Below, in pieces: positions 11,024-19,148 of a stretch of 44,550 nucleotides of DNA. The stretch is from Acidobacteriota bacterium (GTDB taxonomy: Bacteria; Acidobacteriota; Polarisedimenticolia; J045), in NCBI GenBank assembly GCA_017994815.1, contig JAGOJY010000034.1, positions 1 through 44,550 of the forward strand, given 5' to 3'. Positions within the stretch are counted from its first letter, which is position 1. Each line of letters starts with the position of its first letter. Both the position numbers and the translations under genes were made by a program. Below the pieces are notes generated by a model. That model had not been told where the DNA came from and ran no database searches. It worked only from the letters and a program-made list of their open reading frames with translations.

Positions 11024-12673
11024 CTACTCGGTCCAGCGGGCGAGCAGACGCTGGACGCTCGTGTCACGCGGCCGGATCGCCTGGGCCTCGTGCAGGATCT
11101 CCAGCGCGGCGGCGGTCTCGCCCTTCGCGTGGAGGATCGACGCCAGCATGATGTGGGCCGAGACGCGCTCGTAGCGGTTGCCCGGCAGCTTGACTGCGGC
11201 GCGGGCCGCCGCCGCGGCCTGCTCGAGGTCGCCCACGGAGCGCCAGAGGAAGTAGGCGTAATCCGTGGTTTGAGCGATGTCCTCCTCGAACCCCTCCCCG
11301 AGTTGCTCCCGCTTGAGCGCGATCGCCTTGGGCGCGTCCTTCTCGATCGCCAGCGCTCGCACGATCACGAGGTCCTTGTGCAGCTCCTTGTCGTCGTCCT
11401 TCTCGGCCTTCTCCGTCGTTTCCAGCGCCGCCGCGAGGCGCGGCTCGAGGTAGGCGTTGTCCTGGCCACGGACCAGCGTCATGGCGATCCAGCGGTCCGC
11501 GGTGAGCCGCGCGCCGGCGTCGTCCTTCTGCGCGGCGAGGAAGCCGTCCACTTCCTTCTTGAAGGCGTCCAGCGCGATCGCCTGGTCGCGGTAGGCGTGC
11601 GCGGACGCGAGGAGCGCCCACTCCGCGGCGTCCGCGGCCTTGCCCGGATCGACCGACGCGACGCGGTGGAACACCTCCAGCGCATCGCTGTAGCGCTCCT
11701 CTCGGACAAGCTCCCGGCCGAGGTCGATCCCCGCGCCCGCGTCGGGCTTCGCCTGGAAGTCCGCCAGCCTCCGGTCGAGCGACCGCCGCGGTTCCAACAC
11801 CCGCTCGAACGACTCCTTCTGCTCGCGCTCCCAGTCGTTCTTCGGCCGTCTCCGCCCGTACGTGGCCAAGGCCTCGTCCGCGTACGGCTTCAGCGGCGAG
11901 CGGTCGGCACGGTCCTCCGGGTACGCCTGCAGGAGCGTCGCGGCCACGGCACGGATGCTCCACCGCGCCCAGGCGCGCTGCCGGACGAACGGCCAGATGC
12001 CCTGGCGCGACTGGGGGCGGGCCCAGGCCAGGACGGCGTCCGCGATCGGCGGGAGGACCTCGTACGGCTCGAGTCCGGCGTCGACCGCCGACGACGCCGC
12101 GTACATCCGGCTCATCGAGAGAGTCTGTTGGAGCTTCGCGTCGAGGGCGATCGCGCGCTCGTAGTACTCGAGCGCTTCGACCGGTCGATCCAAGAGCGCG
12201 AGGCTGTCCGCGATGTCGTGCGCGACGTCCGCGGAGGGCGACTTATCGAAATCCGCCAGCTTCGCGTCGAACGGCCGCGCGTCGGCGGCGCGGCGCCGCA
12301 ATTCCTCGATGAACGGCTGGGCCTTGCCGAAACCGGCCCAGCGCGAGATCTCCGCGCCGTCCTTGTTCATCAGGATGAACGACGGGAACACGTTCACCGA
12401 CAGTTTGCGCAGCACGCGCCGCTGGGCCGGGACATCGTGCTTGAACGTCACGAACACGTACTTCGCGAGTTCCTGCTTGAGGACCTTGTCCTTCTTCGCC
12501 GCCCGGGCGAAGACCTGGCAGGCCCCTCACCAGTCGGCGGAGCCGTCGACCAGGATCAGCCGCCCGGATCCCGCGGCCGCCTCGCGCGCCTGTTCCAGCG
12601 TGACGATGTCGGACCCGAACGCGACGAAAACGCCCGCCGCCAGCACGGCGGCCACGGCCAGAGCTCGAAGCAT
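11024..12673 (-). CDS. predicted selenoprotein: exported thioredoxin-fold protein with TPR-like C-terminus (TGA at 12527-12529 read as Sec)
   Basis: Two minus-strand frames separated by a single in-frame TGA join into one 549-residue protein. Residues 1-20 form a signal peptide (MLRALAVAAVLAAGVFVAFG). Residues 22-140 form a thioredoxin fold: LILVDGSADW, then TGA (residue 49), then GAC, so the redox motif is W-U-G-A-C, with Cys52 as partner and Pro97 in NVFPSF as the cis-proline. Residues 150-549 are helical repeats of TPR type (for example PVEALEYYERAIALD). The TGA falls exactly on the first catalytic Cys position of a CxxC, coding continues at full quality on both sides, and a hairpin follows. 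Selenocysteine is therefore the best reading; a TGC-to-TGA error or a pseudogene is the alternative. The ATG has GAGGGG just upstream. It likely acts as a periplasmic thiol oxidoreductase or scaffold; the substrate is unknown. Confidence 0.8.
12493..12529 (-). promoter_or_regulatory. putative bacterial SECIS element
   Basis: On the minus-strand RNA the UGA (12527-12529) is followed by 13 nt and then an 8-bp perfect stem (12506-12513 with 12493-12500) closed by the 5-nt loop CGGGC (12501-12505). The loop begins 22 nt after the UGA and has G as second base. This fits the bacterial SECIS rule of an apical loop about 16-37 nt downstream with a G at loop position 1 or 2. The stem lies in coding sequence, so part of the pairing could be codon-driven. 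Confidence 0.6.
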
Positions 12674-12756
12674 GCACCCCTCGCCGGGGCCGGGAACGAC
12701 ACCGGCCCCGCGCAATTCTCGCATCGCACGAATGGGAGAAGGTCGGACAAAAGTTT

Positions 12757-12789
12757 GGGGCCCCGGCCGGAGGGGGCGGCCGGGGCCCC
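12757..12789 (-). terminator. strong hairpin, terminator- or attenuator-like, in the selenoprotein leader
   Basis: Perfect 13-bp arms 12757-12769 and 12777-12789 with a 7-nt loop. On the minus strand the stem is followed by AAACTTTTG, a weak T-run, and preceded by C-rich runs. It could terminate a short leader RNA or attenuate transcription into the selenoprotein gene 83 nt further on. Confidence 0.5.
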
Positions 12790-12899
12790 GGGGTGCGGAG
12801 GTCCCGAGAGGAGGGGCGCTGACGTCCTTTCCGAGCCGCCGTCCGAGGGCCGCGATCCGGCTCGCTGCGGCGGGGCTCTGCGTCGTTGCCGAAAGAGAG

Positions 12900-12915
12900 A
12901 TCAACTCCCGTGCCA
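12900..12915 (-). promoter_or_regulatory. sigma-54-like box upstream of the selenoprotein gene
   Basis: Minus strand TGGCAC, 5 nt, TTGAT: the -24 element is perfect, but the -12 element has A where the nearly invariant C of TTGC is expected. Weak by itself; listed because two better sigma-54 boxes occur in the window. Confidence 0.3.
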
Positions 12916-13221
12916 GCGTCCGCTTCAGAGCCAAGCTGCTGAGTCGAAGAGGTTTGTCGCGATGACGAGCGCGCGGCAGGGCCGGCCGCGCCGGACAGGC
13001 TGGCACGCTGTCCGGCCAAGATGGCCGCGGCGCGGCACCGGCGACGCGATTAGCCGGTAATGCATATTTCAAGTTCGTGCCCATTCCCACGCTTTGGATC
13101 GCCCGCGCTGCCGCTTGTTCCCGCTGGTTGGTCAAATCCAGCGTCGTTGAGCGGGTCTAACCTGCGCCGGCGCAGCGGGTTGAACGCCCCGGTCGTCTCG
13201 CTCGCGGTGCGTCGGCCCGAG

Positions 13222-13238
13222 TTGGCAACGCGCTTGCA
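13222..13238 (+). promoter_or_regulatory. sigma-54-type promoter upstream of the BON-domain gene
   Basis: TTGGCAACGCGCTTGCA matches TGGCAC-N5-TTGCA with one change and keeps the essential GG-N10-GC spacing. Transcription would start near 13250, about 60 nt before the BON gene ATG. Confidence 0.5.
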
Positions 13239-13309
13239 TTCACACTCGCCCGCAAGCGGCTCCCGGCGCAGCGCCCGAAATCGCCGGACAACCGGGAGAG
13301 CCAGCGGTC

Positions 13310-14071
13310 ATGCTTCGATGGTCCCCCCGATTCCAGCCCACGACGGCGGCCCGGATCCTGGGCGCGTTCAACGAGGGCGTCATCAGCGGAATCGTGCCGA
13401 CCGCTGCGCTCGCCAGCGACGCGCTTCCGCCGCAGCTCAACAGATACGCCGGCAAAAGGCGGCAGAGAACGATTCTTCACGCGCTAATCGAAGCGGAAGT
13501 GCGTGTCGCCTTGAACGAGGATCTCGGCCGCGCCGCGACGGGGATGCGAGTTCTCGTCGATGGTAGCTGCGTGACGCTCTCCGGCACGGTCGGGACTCGA
13601 GCGCAAGCTGAACGAGCCGAGTCGATTGCCGCCGCCGTCGAAGGTATCGCCACGGTGCGAAACCTGCTGAAGGTCAGCGGCGATTCTGAATCCGCATCGC
13701 GACGCGGCACGACCGCGGTCGCCGCGGAGGTGGGCCAGGACGTCAACGACGCCCTGCGTGCCAGCCTTTCGAAGGCCGGGCCAATCACAGCGCCCGGTTG
13801 GAACCCCAACAACGAGGAGTTCAGCGCCCCGTCCTCCCGCGACACATCCCTGACGGAACAGCCAGATCCGCGGGAGGACGAGGTGCACACCCATCCGGTG
13901 CGCGCGGACAAGGGCGCGGTACGCCGCGCCCCCGCGCGCAACGGATCCAATCGCAACGTGGTACTGACACGGGAAGGCTTTCGGGACTCTTCCCCCGTGG
14001 GATCTGGTTCCTCCGCATCAACCCCCTCCTCTCGCGGAACCAGTCTGTCCCGTCCCAGCCCCAGTCCTTGA
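13310..14071 (+). CDS. BON-domain protein
   Basis: A 253-residue protein with one BON domain around residues 60-125: AEVRVALNEDL, then the strand VDGSCVTLSGTVGTRAQAE and AAAVEGIATVRNLLKV. BON domains bind phospholipid or other hydrophobic ligands and often occur in envelope-stress proteins. Residues 1-45 show no clear signal peptide, and the C-terminal ~120 residues are Ser/Pro/Arg-rich and look disordered. Base composition is lower in G+C than in neighbours, hinting at transfer or low expression. The start is the first ATG of the frame, with only a weak GGGAGAG site 9 nt upstream; the C-terminus is less certain than the domain. A terminator follows at 14120. Confidence 0.6.
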   Translation: MLRWSPRFQPTTAARILGAFNEGVISGIVPTAALASDALPPQLNRYAGKRRQRTILHALIEAEVRVALNEDLGRAATGMRVLVDGSCVTLSGTVGTRAQAERAESIAAAVEGIATVRNLLKVSGDSESASRRGTTAVAAEVGQDVNDALRASLSKAGPITAPGWNPNNEEFSAPSSRDTSLTEQPDPREDEVHTHPVRADKGAVRRAPARNGSNRNVVLTREGFRDSSPVGSGSSASTPSSRGTSLSRPSPSP

Positions 14072-14119
14072 CCCCAGCCCAAGTCTCGGAAGCCTTCCCG
14101 TTCTTTTCCCCTCCCCCCT

Positions 14120-14151
14120 GGCCGCCTCCCCCCCGAGGCGGCCTTCTTTTT
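14120..14151 (+). terminator. Rho-independent terminator after the BON-domain gene
   Basis: A 9-bp GC stem (14120-14128 with 14135-14143) with a C-rich loop is followed directly by TTCTTTTT. It lies 6 bp from the convergent dnaB stop codon and may also block antisense transcription into dnaB. Confidence 0.8.
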
Positions 14152-14157
14152 CCGGGA

Positions 14158-15555
14158 TCAGAACGGCTCGCGCTCGTCGGCCTGGTTCTCGAAGCGCGTG
14201 AACTGCTTGACGAAGAACAACGGCACGTAGCCGGTCGGGCCGTTGCGCTGCTTGGCGATGATCACCTCGGCCCGCCCCTCGAGGTCCTTCTCCGCCACCT
14301 TGGCCGGATCCTTCTCGTACATCTCGGCGCGGTAGATGAACATCACCACGTCGGCGTCCTGCTCGATGCTGCCGCTCTCCCGCAGGTCCGAGAGCTGGGG
14401 CCGGTGATCGTCCTTGCGCTGCTCCGGGGCGCGCGAGAGCTGCGAGAGCACGAGCACCGGGACCTGCAGCTCCTTGGCGATCGCCTTGAGCGAGCTGCTG
14501 ATGTAGGTGATTTCCTGGTTCCGCGGCTGGGGGTCGCCCCCACGCGCGTCGGGGCGCATCAGCTGCAGGTAGTCGATCACCAGGAGGTCCAGCCCGTGCT
14601 CGGCCTTCAGGCGGCGCGCCTTCGCGCGCAGTTCCATCGGGGCGATCGCCGCCGTCTCGTCGATGAAGATCTTGCAGTCCATCAGCACGTCGTAGGCGTG
14701 CGTCAGGCGCTCCCAGTCCTCCGGCGCCAGCCGCCCGGTGCGCAGCTTGTGCAGGTCGATCCGGGCCTCCCCGCAGAGCAGGCGGAAGAACAGCTGCTGG
14801 CGCGACATCTCGAGCGAGAACACCCCGACGCTGGCCCGGCCGTGGATCGCCGCGTGCTGGGCGATGTTCAGCGCGAGCGAGGTCTTGCCCATCGACGGTC
14901 GCGCCGCGAGCACGACCATATCGCCGCGCTGCAGCCCGGAGGTCATGTGGTCGAGCTTGGTGTAACCGGTCGCGACGCCCGTGATCAGCTCGCGCCGGTT
15001 CGAGAGTTCCTCGATCGCCCGCAACCCCTCGGGGCCGATCTCCTGGACGCTGGCGAACCCGCCGCGCCGCGTGACGTCGGAGAGCGCGAACAGCTCGCGC
15101 TGGGCGTCGTCGAGGACCTCGGCCGCCGGGCGCGCGCCGGAGGCGGCCTGGTCGCGCAGCGTCTCCGCCACCCGCAGCGCCTGCCGCAGGACCGAGCGGT
15201 CGTGGACGATTCGGGCGTAGGCGGCGACGTTCGTCGTCCGGGGGAGGGCGTCGATGAGCGAGGCGACGTATGTCGCGCCGCCCGCGCGCTCGAGGACCAG
15301 CATCCGCTCCAGCTCGGAGATTACCGTCACCGGGTCGATCGGGTCGGAGCGGGACGACAGGTTGACGACCGCCTCGAAGATCCAGCGGTGCGCCTCGCGG
15401 TGGAAATCGCCGGCGTGGAGGATCTCGAGCGCGGCGTCGAGCGCCGCGGACTCGAGGAGCAGCGCGCCGAGGACGGCGCGCTCGGCCTGCTCGTCCCACG
15501 GCAGGCGCAATTCGGTCCGGGCCGGGCCGGTGGGAGGGGTCGCCTCGACGCTCAT
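14158..15555 (-). CDS. dnaB: replicative DNA helicase
   Basis: Hexameric 5'-3' helicase of the replication fork. The 465-residue chain has the DnaB N-terminal domain (PWDEQAERAVLGALLLE, about 19-120) and a RecA-like C-terminal domain with Walker A ARPSMGKTS at 218-226, Walker B LLVIDYLQLM near 320, LSQLSRAPE and the DLRESGSIEQDADVV arginine-finger region. It ends in a short charged tail, without an intein. The ATG at 15555 gives the usual N-terminus, but its ribosome site is poor; further in-frame ATGs upstream add sequence without family similarity. It is divergent from rnpB, whose promoter lies just beyond. Confidence 0.95.
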   Translation of the reverse strand: MSVEATPPTGPARTELRLPWDEQAERAVLGALLLESAALDAALEILHAGDFHREAHRWIFEAVVNLSSRSDPIDPVTVISELERMLVLERAGGATYVASLIDALPRTTNVAAYARIVHDRSVLRQALRVAETLRDQAASGARPAAEVLDDAQRELFALSDVTRRGGFASVQEIGPEGLRAIEELSNRRELITGVATGYTKLDHMTSGLQRGDMVVLAARPSMGKTSLALNIAQHAAIHGRASVGVFSLEMSRQQLFFRLLCGEARIDLHKLRTGRLAPEDWERLTHAYDVLMDCKIFIDETAAIAPMELRAKARRLKAEHGLDLLVIDYLQLMRPDARGGDPQPRNQEITYISSSLKAIAKELQVPVLVLSQLSRAPEQRKDDHRPQLSDLRESGSIEQDADVVMFIYRAEMYEKDPAKVAEKDLEGRAEVIIAKQRNGPTGYVPLFFVKQFTRFENQADEREPF

Positions 15556-15637
15556 GGCCGCGACAGGATAGCGCGGGCGGCGCTCGCCGATGGGCGTTCT
15601 CGGAAACCCCTGCGCGATCGCTGTTTCCGCTCCGCGA

Positions 15638-15666
15638 TGCGACGCCATGGACCGAGCACTTAGAAT
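15638..15666 (+). promoter_or_regulatory. putative promoter of rnpB
   Basis: TGCGAC (15638-15643), 17 nt, TAGAAT (15661-15666). The start would be at about 15673, exactly the first base of the RNase P RNA terminal helix. The -35 is weak but identical to that of uppS. Confidence 0.5.
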
Positions 15667-15672
15667 GGTGGC

Positions 15673-16059
15673 GTCGAGCGGAGCCGGGGAGAGGATCGCC
15701 GCGGGGCATTCCCCCGCGGAGGAAAGTCCGGACTCCGCAGGGCAGCGCGCTGGGTAACGCCCAGGCGGGGCGACCCGACGGAAAGTGCAACAGAGAGCAG
15801 ACCGCCAGCGGCCGCGGCCCGGTTCGCCGGGCGGCGGTGCGGGCAAGGGTGAAACGGTGGGGCAAGAGCCCACCAGCATCCCGGGCGACCGGGGTGGCTC
15901 GGTAAACCCCGCGCGGAGCAAGGCCAAATAGGGGAGCGATGGCGTGGCCCGCGCCGCTCCCGGGTAGGCTGCACGAGGCGGCGGGCAACCGCCGTCCCAG
16001 AGGAATGATCCTCCCCCCTCGGGGGAACAGAATCCGGCTTACGACCGGCTCCGCTCGAC
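15673..16059 (+). ncRNA. rnpB: RNase P RNA (bacterial class A)
   Basis: The catalytic RNA of RNase P, which removes tRNA 5' leaders. The 5' end (GTCGAGCGGAGCC) pairs perfectly with the 3' end (GGCTCCGCTCGAC) to form helix P1. Conserved blocks are present: GAGGAAAGTCCGGACTCC with GCAGGGCAG near 15718-15746, AACGCCCAGG, GGAAAGTGCAACAGAGAGCA, the GTGAAACGGTGGGGCAAGAG region near 15850, and AGAATCCGGCTTACG near 16029. Length of about 387 nt fits type A. Small open frames across it are spurious. Confidence 0.96.
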
Positions 16060-16158
16060 ACCTCAAGCCCGACCGCCGGGCGCCTCGCCTGCGCCCGGCG
16101 CCGCCGGACGACGTCTTGGGTCGTCCCGGGCGCAGATCGAAGCCGGCATCGAAGTCCC

Positions 16159-16164
16159 TAGAAT
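16159..16164 (+). promoter_or_regulatory. -10 box placing the start of transcription on the M20 gene ATG
   Basis: TAGAAT ends 7 nt before the ATG at 16171, with only a poor -35 (near 16136). If used, the transcript would begin at or within a base or two of the start codon, that is, a leaderless mRNA. No Shine-Dalgarno sequence is present. Confidence 0.35.
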
Positions 16165-16170
16165 AGGCGC

Positions 16171-17403
16171 ATGCACCCGACTGCCGGCGCTGCCCAGGAT
16201 CTCGTCCGCGAAGAGATGGTCCGCATCGCGCCGCGCATGCACGCGCTCGCGCGCGAGATGCACCGCCAGCCCGAACTCGGCTGCCGCGAGGTGCACGCGG
16301 TGACGCTGCTCACCGGGAACCTCGAGGAAGAAGGGTTTCACGTCGAGACCGGGATCGCCGGCCTGCCGACCGCGTTCCGCGCCGAGCGCGGGCGGGGCGG
16401 GGGGCCGACCGTGGCGATCCTCGCCGAGTACGACGCGCTGCCGGGGCTCGGGCACGCCTGCGGCCACAACCTGATCGGCGCGGTCGCCTGCGGCGCCGCG
16501 GTGGCGCTCGCCCGCGCGCTCGACGTCGTGCCCGGGCGCGTGCTCGTCTTCGGCGCGCCGGCCGAGGAGACGATCGGCGGCAAGGTCGTGCTCGCCGCGC
16601 GCGGCGCATTCGAAGGCGTGGACGCGGCGCTGCTCGCGCACCCGGGCAGCGAGGACCGTTCGCGCGTGTGCAGCCTGGCCTCGTGGTCGATGGAGGTCAC
16701 GTTCGAGGGGCGCTCGGCCCACGCCGTCGCGGCTCCGGAAGAGGGCGTCAACGCCCTCGACGCGATGATCCAGCTGTTCGTCGCCCGCGACGCCCTGCTC
16801 AAGGCGCTGCGGCCGGAGGTGCGCATCCCGGGCGTGATCCTCGACGGCGGGCGGCGCGCGAACGTGATCCCGGACCACGCCCGCGCGCGCTTCAGCCTGC
16901 GCGCGGCCGACACCGGCTACCTGGCCGGCGTCGTGCTCGAGCGCTTCCGCGGCATGGTCGAAGGCGTCGCGCGCGCGACCGGTACGCGCGCCAAGCTCGC
17001 GCCGATCGACAACCTCTACGACGAGATGCTGAACAACCCCGTGCTCGCGGAACTGTACGACCGGCGCATGGGGGCGGAGGGTCTCGAGCTGCCGCGCGAG
17101 GCGGGCCGGCCGATCGGCTCGCTCGACATGGGCACGCTGTCGCACATGGTTCCGGCGCTGCACCCGATCTTCCGCATCACCGAGCGGCCGCTCTCGACCC
17201 ACACGCCGGAGTTCACCGAGGCCAGCCTGCACCCGCGCGCGCTCGACGCGGCGGTGCGAGCCGCGCGGACCCTGGCGCTGGTCGCGCTCGACCTGGTCGC
17301 GGATCCGGCCGCGCTCGCTCGCGCGCGCGCGGCGCACGCGGAGCAGACGGCCGGTTGGCAGCGAGTCGAGGCGGCGGTCATCACCGAGCAGGCCGAGCCG
17401 TGA
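16171..17403 (+). CDS. M20-family amidohydrolase (AbgB/PM20D2-like metallopeptidase)
   Basis: A predicted zinc/manganese amidohydrolase that cleaves an N-acyl amino acid or small peptide-like amide. Of its 410 residues, the first metal motif is AILAEYDALPGLGHACGHN (about 86-106), with the acid pair EE in GAPAEETIGGK near 132. A dimerisation domain opens at SLASWSMEVTFEGRSAHAVAAPEEGVNALDA (about 170-200), where the M20D-type His is found. The C-terminal part has GSLDMGTLSHMVPALHP and STHTPEF. No signal peptide, so cytosolic. The gene ends in a 4-nt overlap (GTGA) with the LD-carboxypeptidase, suggesting translational coupling and perhaps peptidoglycan peptide recycling. Confidence 0.88.
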   Translation: MHPTAGAAQDLVREEMVRIAPRMHALAREMHRQPELGCREVHAVTLLTGNLEEEGFHVETGIAGLPTAFRAERGRGGGPTVAILAEYDALPGLGHACGHNLIGAVACGAAVALARALDVVPGRVLVFGAPAEETIGGKVVLAARGAFEGVDAALLAHPGSEDRSRVCSLASWSMEVTFEGRSAHAVAAPEEGVNALDAMIQLFVARDALLKALRPEVRIPGVILDGGRRANVIPDHARARFSLRAADTGYLAGVVLERFRGMVEGVARATGTRAKLAPIDNLYDEMLNNPVLAELYDRRMGAEGLELPREAGRPIGSLDMGTLSHMVPALHPIFRITERPLSTHTPEFTEASLHPRALDAAVRAARTLALVALDLVADPAALARARAAHAEQTAGWQRVEAAVITEQAEP

Positions 17404-18317
17404 GCGCGCGCATGATCGTCCCCCCGGCCGTGCCGCCCGGCGGGCGCATCGCCGTGATCGCGCCGGCCTCGCGCGTGCGCGCGGCGGCGGTGCGGAGCGG
17501 GATGGCGGTGCTGCGCGCGTGGGGCTACGAGCCGGTGCCGGGGCCGAACCTCCTGCGGGCCCGCGGCGATCTCGCCGGCAGCGACGCGGAGCGCGCCGCG
17601 GACCTGCGCTGGGCGATGACCGCGCGCGGGATCGACGCCGCGTGGACCGCGCGCGGAGGCTGGGGCACGGCGCGGCTGCTCGCCGCGCTCGACCTCGACG
17701 AGCTGGCGCGCGGCGGGCGCTGGCTGATCGGTTTTTCCGACCTGACCGCCCTGCAGCTCGCGCTGTTCGCGCGCGGCCTGTGCAGCTGGCACGCCCCTTT
17801 AGTCGCGGAACTCGGCGTGAGGCGGCGGTACTCGCGCGCTGACCTGCAGTCGATGCTGGCCCGGCCGGCCGAGCCGCGCTCGCTGCCGGCGACGCGCGCC
17901 TCGGCGCTCGTCCGCGGCCGCGCGCGGGGCCCGCTGTCCGGGGGTTGCCTGAGCGTGATCGCCGCGCTCGCCGGTACGCCGTGGCAACCGCAGCTCGACG
18001 GCACCGTGCTCGCGTTGGAGGACGTCGGCGAAGCGCCCTATCGCATCGATCGCCTGCTGTGGCAGCTGCGCGCCGCGGGTTGCCTCGACGGCGTCGCCGG
18101 CGTCTTGTTCGGGCAGTTCTCGAACTGCCGGGCGCTCCCCGGGCGTCCTTCGCGCCCGCTCGCCGACATCCTCGCCGAGCACGCGCGCGCGCTCGGCGTC
18201 CCGGCGCTCGCGGGTCTCCCGTTCGGCCACGGCGCGGGGGCGCGGGCGTTGCCGCTCGGGTTTACCGCGACGGTCGACGCCGACCGCCGCCGCGTGCTCC
18301 TCGAGCCGCCGCTTTGA
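17400..18317 (+). CDS. LD-carboxypeptidase (S66 family, LdcA/MccF-like)
   Basis: A serine peptidase expected to remove the terminal D-alanine from L,D-linked muropeptides in cell-wall recycling. Seen in 305 residues: an N-terminal PGGRIAVIAPASRVR strand, TARGGWGTARLL, the nucleophile motif GFSDLTALQLALF (Ser about residue 115), GPLSGGCLSVIAALAGTPWQP, and the catalytic Glu/His context LEDVGEAPYRIDRLLWQL with PFGHGAGARALPLG near the end. No signal peptide, as usual for cytosolic LdcA. The start is a GTG overlapping the upstream stop; the end overlaps truA by TTGA. Position next to an M20 amidohydrolase supports a peptide-recycling role. Confidence 0.88.
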   Translation: MSARMIVPPAVPPGGRIAVIAPASRVRAAAVRSGMAVLRAWGYEPVPGPNLLRARGDLAGSDAERAADLRWAMTARGIDAAWTARGGWGTARLLAALDLDELARGGRWLIGFSDLTALQLALFARGLCSWHAPLVAELGVRRRYSRADLQSMLARPAEPRSLPATRASALVRGRARGPLSGGCLSVIAALAGTPWQPQLDGTVLALEDVGEAPYRIDRLLWQLRAAGCLDGVAGVLFGQFSNCRALPGRPSRPLADILAEHARALGVPALAGLPFGHGAGARALPLGFTATVDADRRRVLLEPPL

Positions 18318-19084
18318 GCGACGAACACGCGCTGGCGATCGTGCTGGCCTACGACGGGCGCGGCTACCACGGCTGGCAGCTGCAACCCGGGCGTCCGACC
18401 GTGCAGGGGACGCTGCAACGGGCGCTCGATCGCCTCCACGGTCTGGAGGCCGGCAGCGTGTCGGTGGTCGGAGCGGGCAGGACCGACGCGGGCGTGCACG
18501 CGCTCGGGCAGGTGGCGAGCTACTTCCCGCCGACCGCCCGCGCGCCCGAGACACTGCAGGCCGGGCTGGCCGGGTTGCTGCCCGAGGACCTGCGGGCGCT
18601 CGCGGTCCGCGAAATGCCGCGCGAGTTCCACGCCTGCCGCTCCGCGAGCGGCAAGGTGTACCGCTACCGCATCATCAACCGCGAGCTGGCGCTGCCGTTC
18701 GAGTCACCGTGGGCGTGGCACGTGCGCGCGCCGCTCGACACCGCCGCCATGCGCGCCGCGGCCGCGGCGCTCGTCGGGCGGCACGACTTCGCCGCGTTCG
18801 CCAGCGCGGGCGGGCAGAGCGCGACGACGGTGCGCGAGTTGCGCCGCCTGGCGTTGCGCGAGGACGACGGCACCGTGAGCGTGGAGGCCGAGGGGGACGG
18901 CTTCCTGCACCGCATGGTCCGCAACATCACCGGGTTCCTGGTCGACGTCGGTCGCGGGCGGCGGCGGGCGGACGAGGCCGCCGCCGTGCTCGCCTCGTGC
19001 GACCGTCGCCGCGCGGGCGGCACCGCGCCGGCGCGCGGGCTGTGCCTCGTGCGCGTGATCTACCCGCCGGAATACGGCTTGTGA
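18314..19084 (+). CDS. truA: tRNA pseudouridine(38-40) synthase
   Basis: Converts uridines 38-40 of the tRNA anticodon stem to pseudouridine. The 256-residue protein has all family marks: LAYDGRGYHGWQLQPGRPTVQ, catalytic Asp58 in GAGRTDAGVHALGQV, ASGKVYRYRI, DFAAFAS and GDGFLHRMVRNITGFLVDVGRGR. Normal length. A TTG start (18314) is inferred because it overlaps the previous stop as TTGA and gives the standard N-terminus. It is the last gene of the three-gene overlapping set. Confidence 0.95.
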   Translation: MSDEHALAIVLAYDGRGYHGWQLQPGRPTVQGTLQRALDRLHGLEAGSVSVVGAGRTDAGVHALGQVASYFPPTARAPETLQAGLAGLLPEDLRALAVREMPREFHACRSASGKVYRYRIINRELALPFESPWAWHVRAPLDTAAMRAAAAALVGRHDFAAFASAGGQSATTVRELRRLALREDDGTVSVEAEGDGFLHRMVRNITGFLVDVGRGRRRADEAAAVLASCDRRRAGGTAPARGLCLVRVIYPPEYGL

Positions 19085-19096
19085 GCGGCACGCCGG

Positions 19097-19125
19097 TGCG
19101 ACATCCGCCGGCCGGGATGCATAAT
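19097..19125 (+). promoter_or_regulatory. putative promoter of the uppS-cdsA-dxr-rseP run
   Basis: TGCGAC (19097-19102), 17 nt, CATAAT (19120-19125), then CCCGGCG. The start is near 19132, 17 nt before the uppS ATG, which has a GAGAGGA site. Confidence 0.5.
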
Positions 19126-19148
19126 CCCGGCGAGAGGACGATCGGCCG

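Larger units (their letters stand above)
12674..13309. other. 636-bp region without a convincing gene between the selenoprotein and BON genes
   Basis: Open frames here lack codon bias and recognisable domains. The region holds a 13-bp inverted repeat (12757-12789), a sigma-54-like box pointing left (12900-12915) and one pointing right (13222-13238). The right half, from about 12900, is less G+C rich than its surroundings. Confidence 0.6.

Noticed and set aside
12530..13135. Longer N-terminus for the selenoprotein, starting at 13135
   Set aside because: The upstream ~150 codons have no coding bias, cross a strong hairpin, and precede an obvious signal peptide beginning at 12673.
13060..13566. 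168-residue plus-strand frame before the BON gene
   Set aside because: Ser/Arg/Pro-rich without codon bias and overlapping the BON gene in another frame.
15660..16065. Several open frames across 15.66-16.07 kb
   Set aside because: This segment is RNase P RNA with all conserved blocks.
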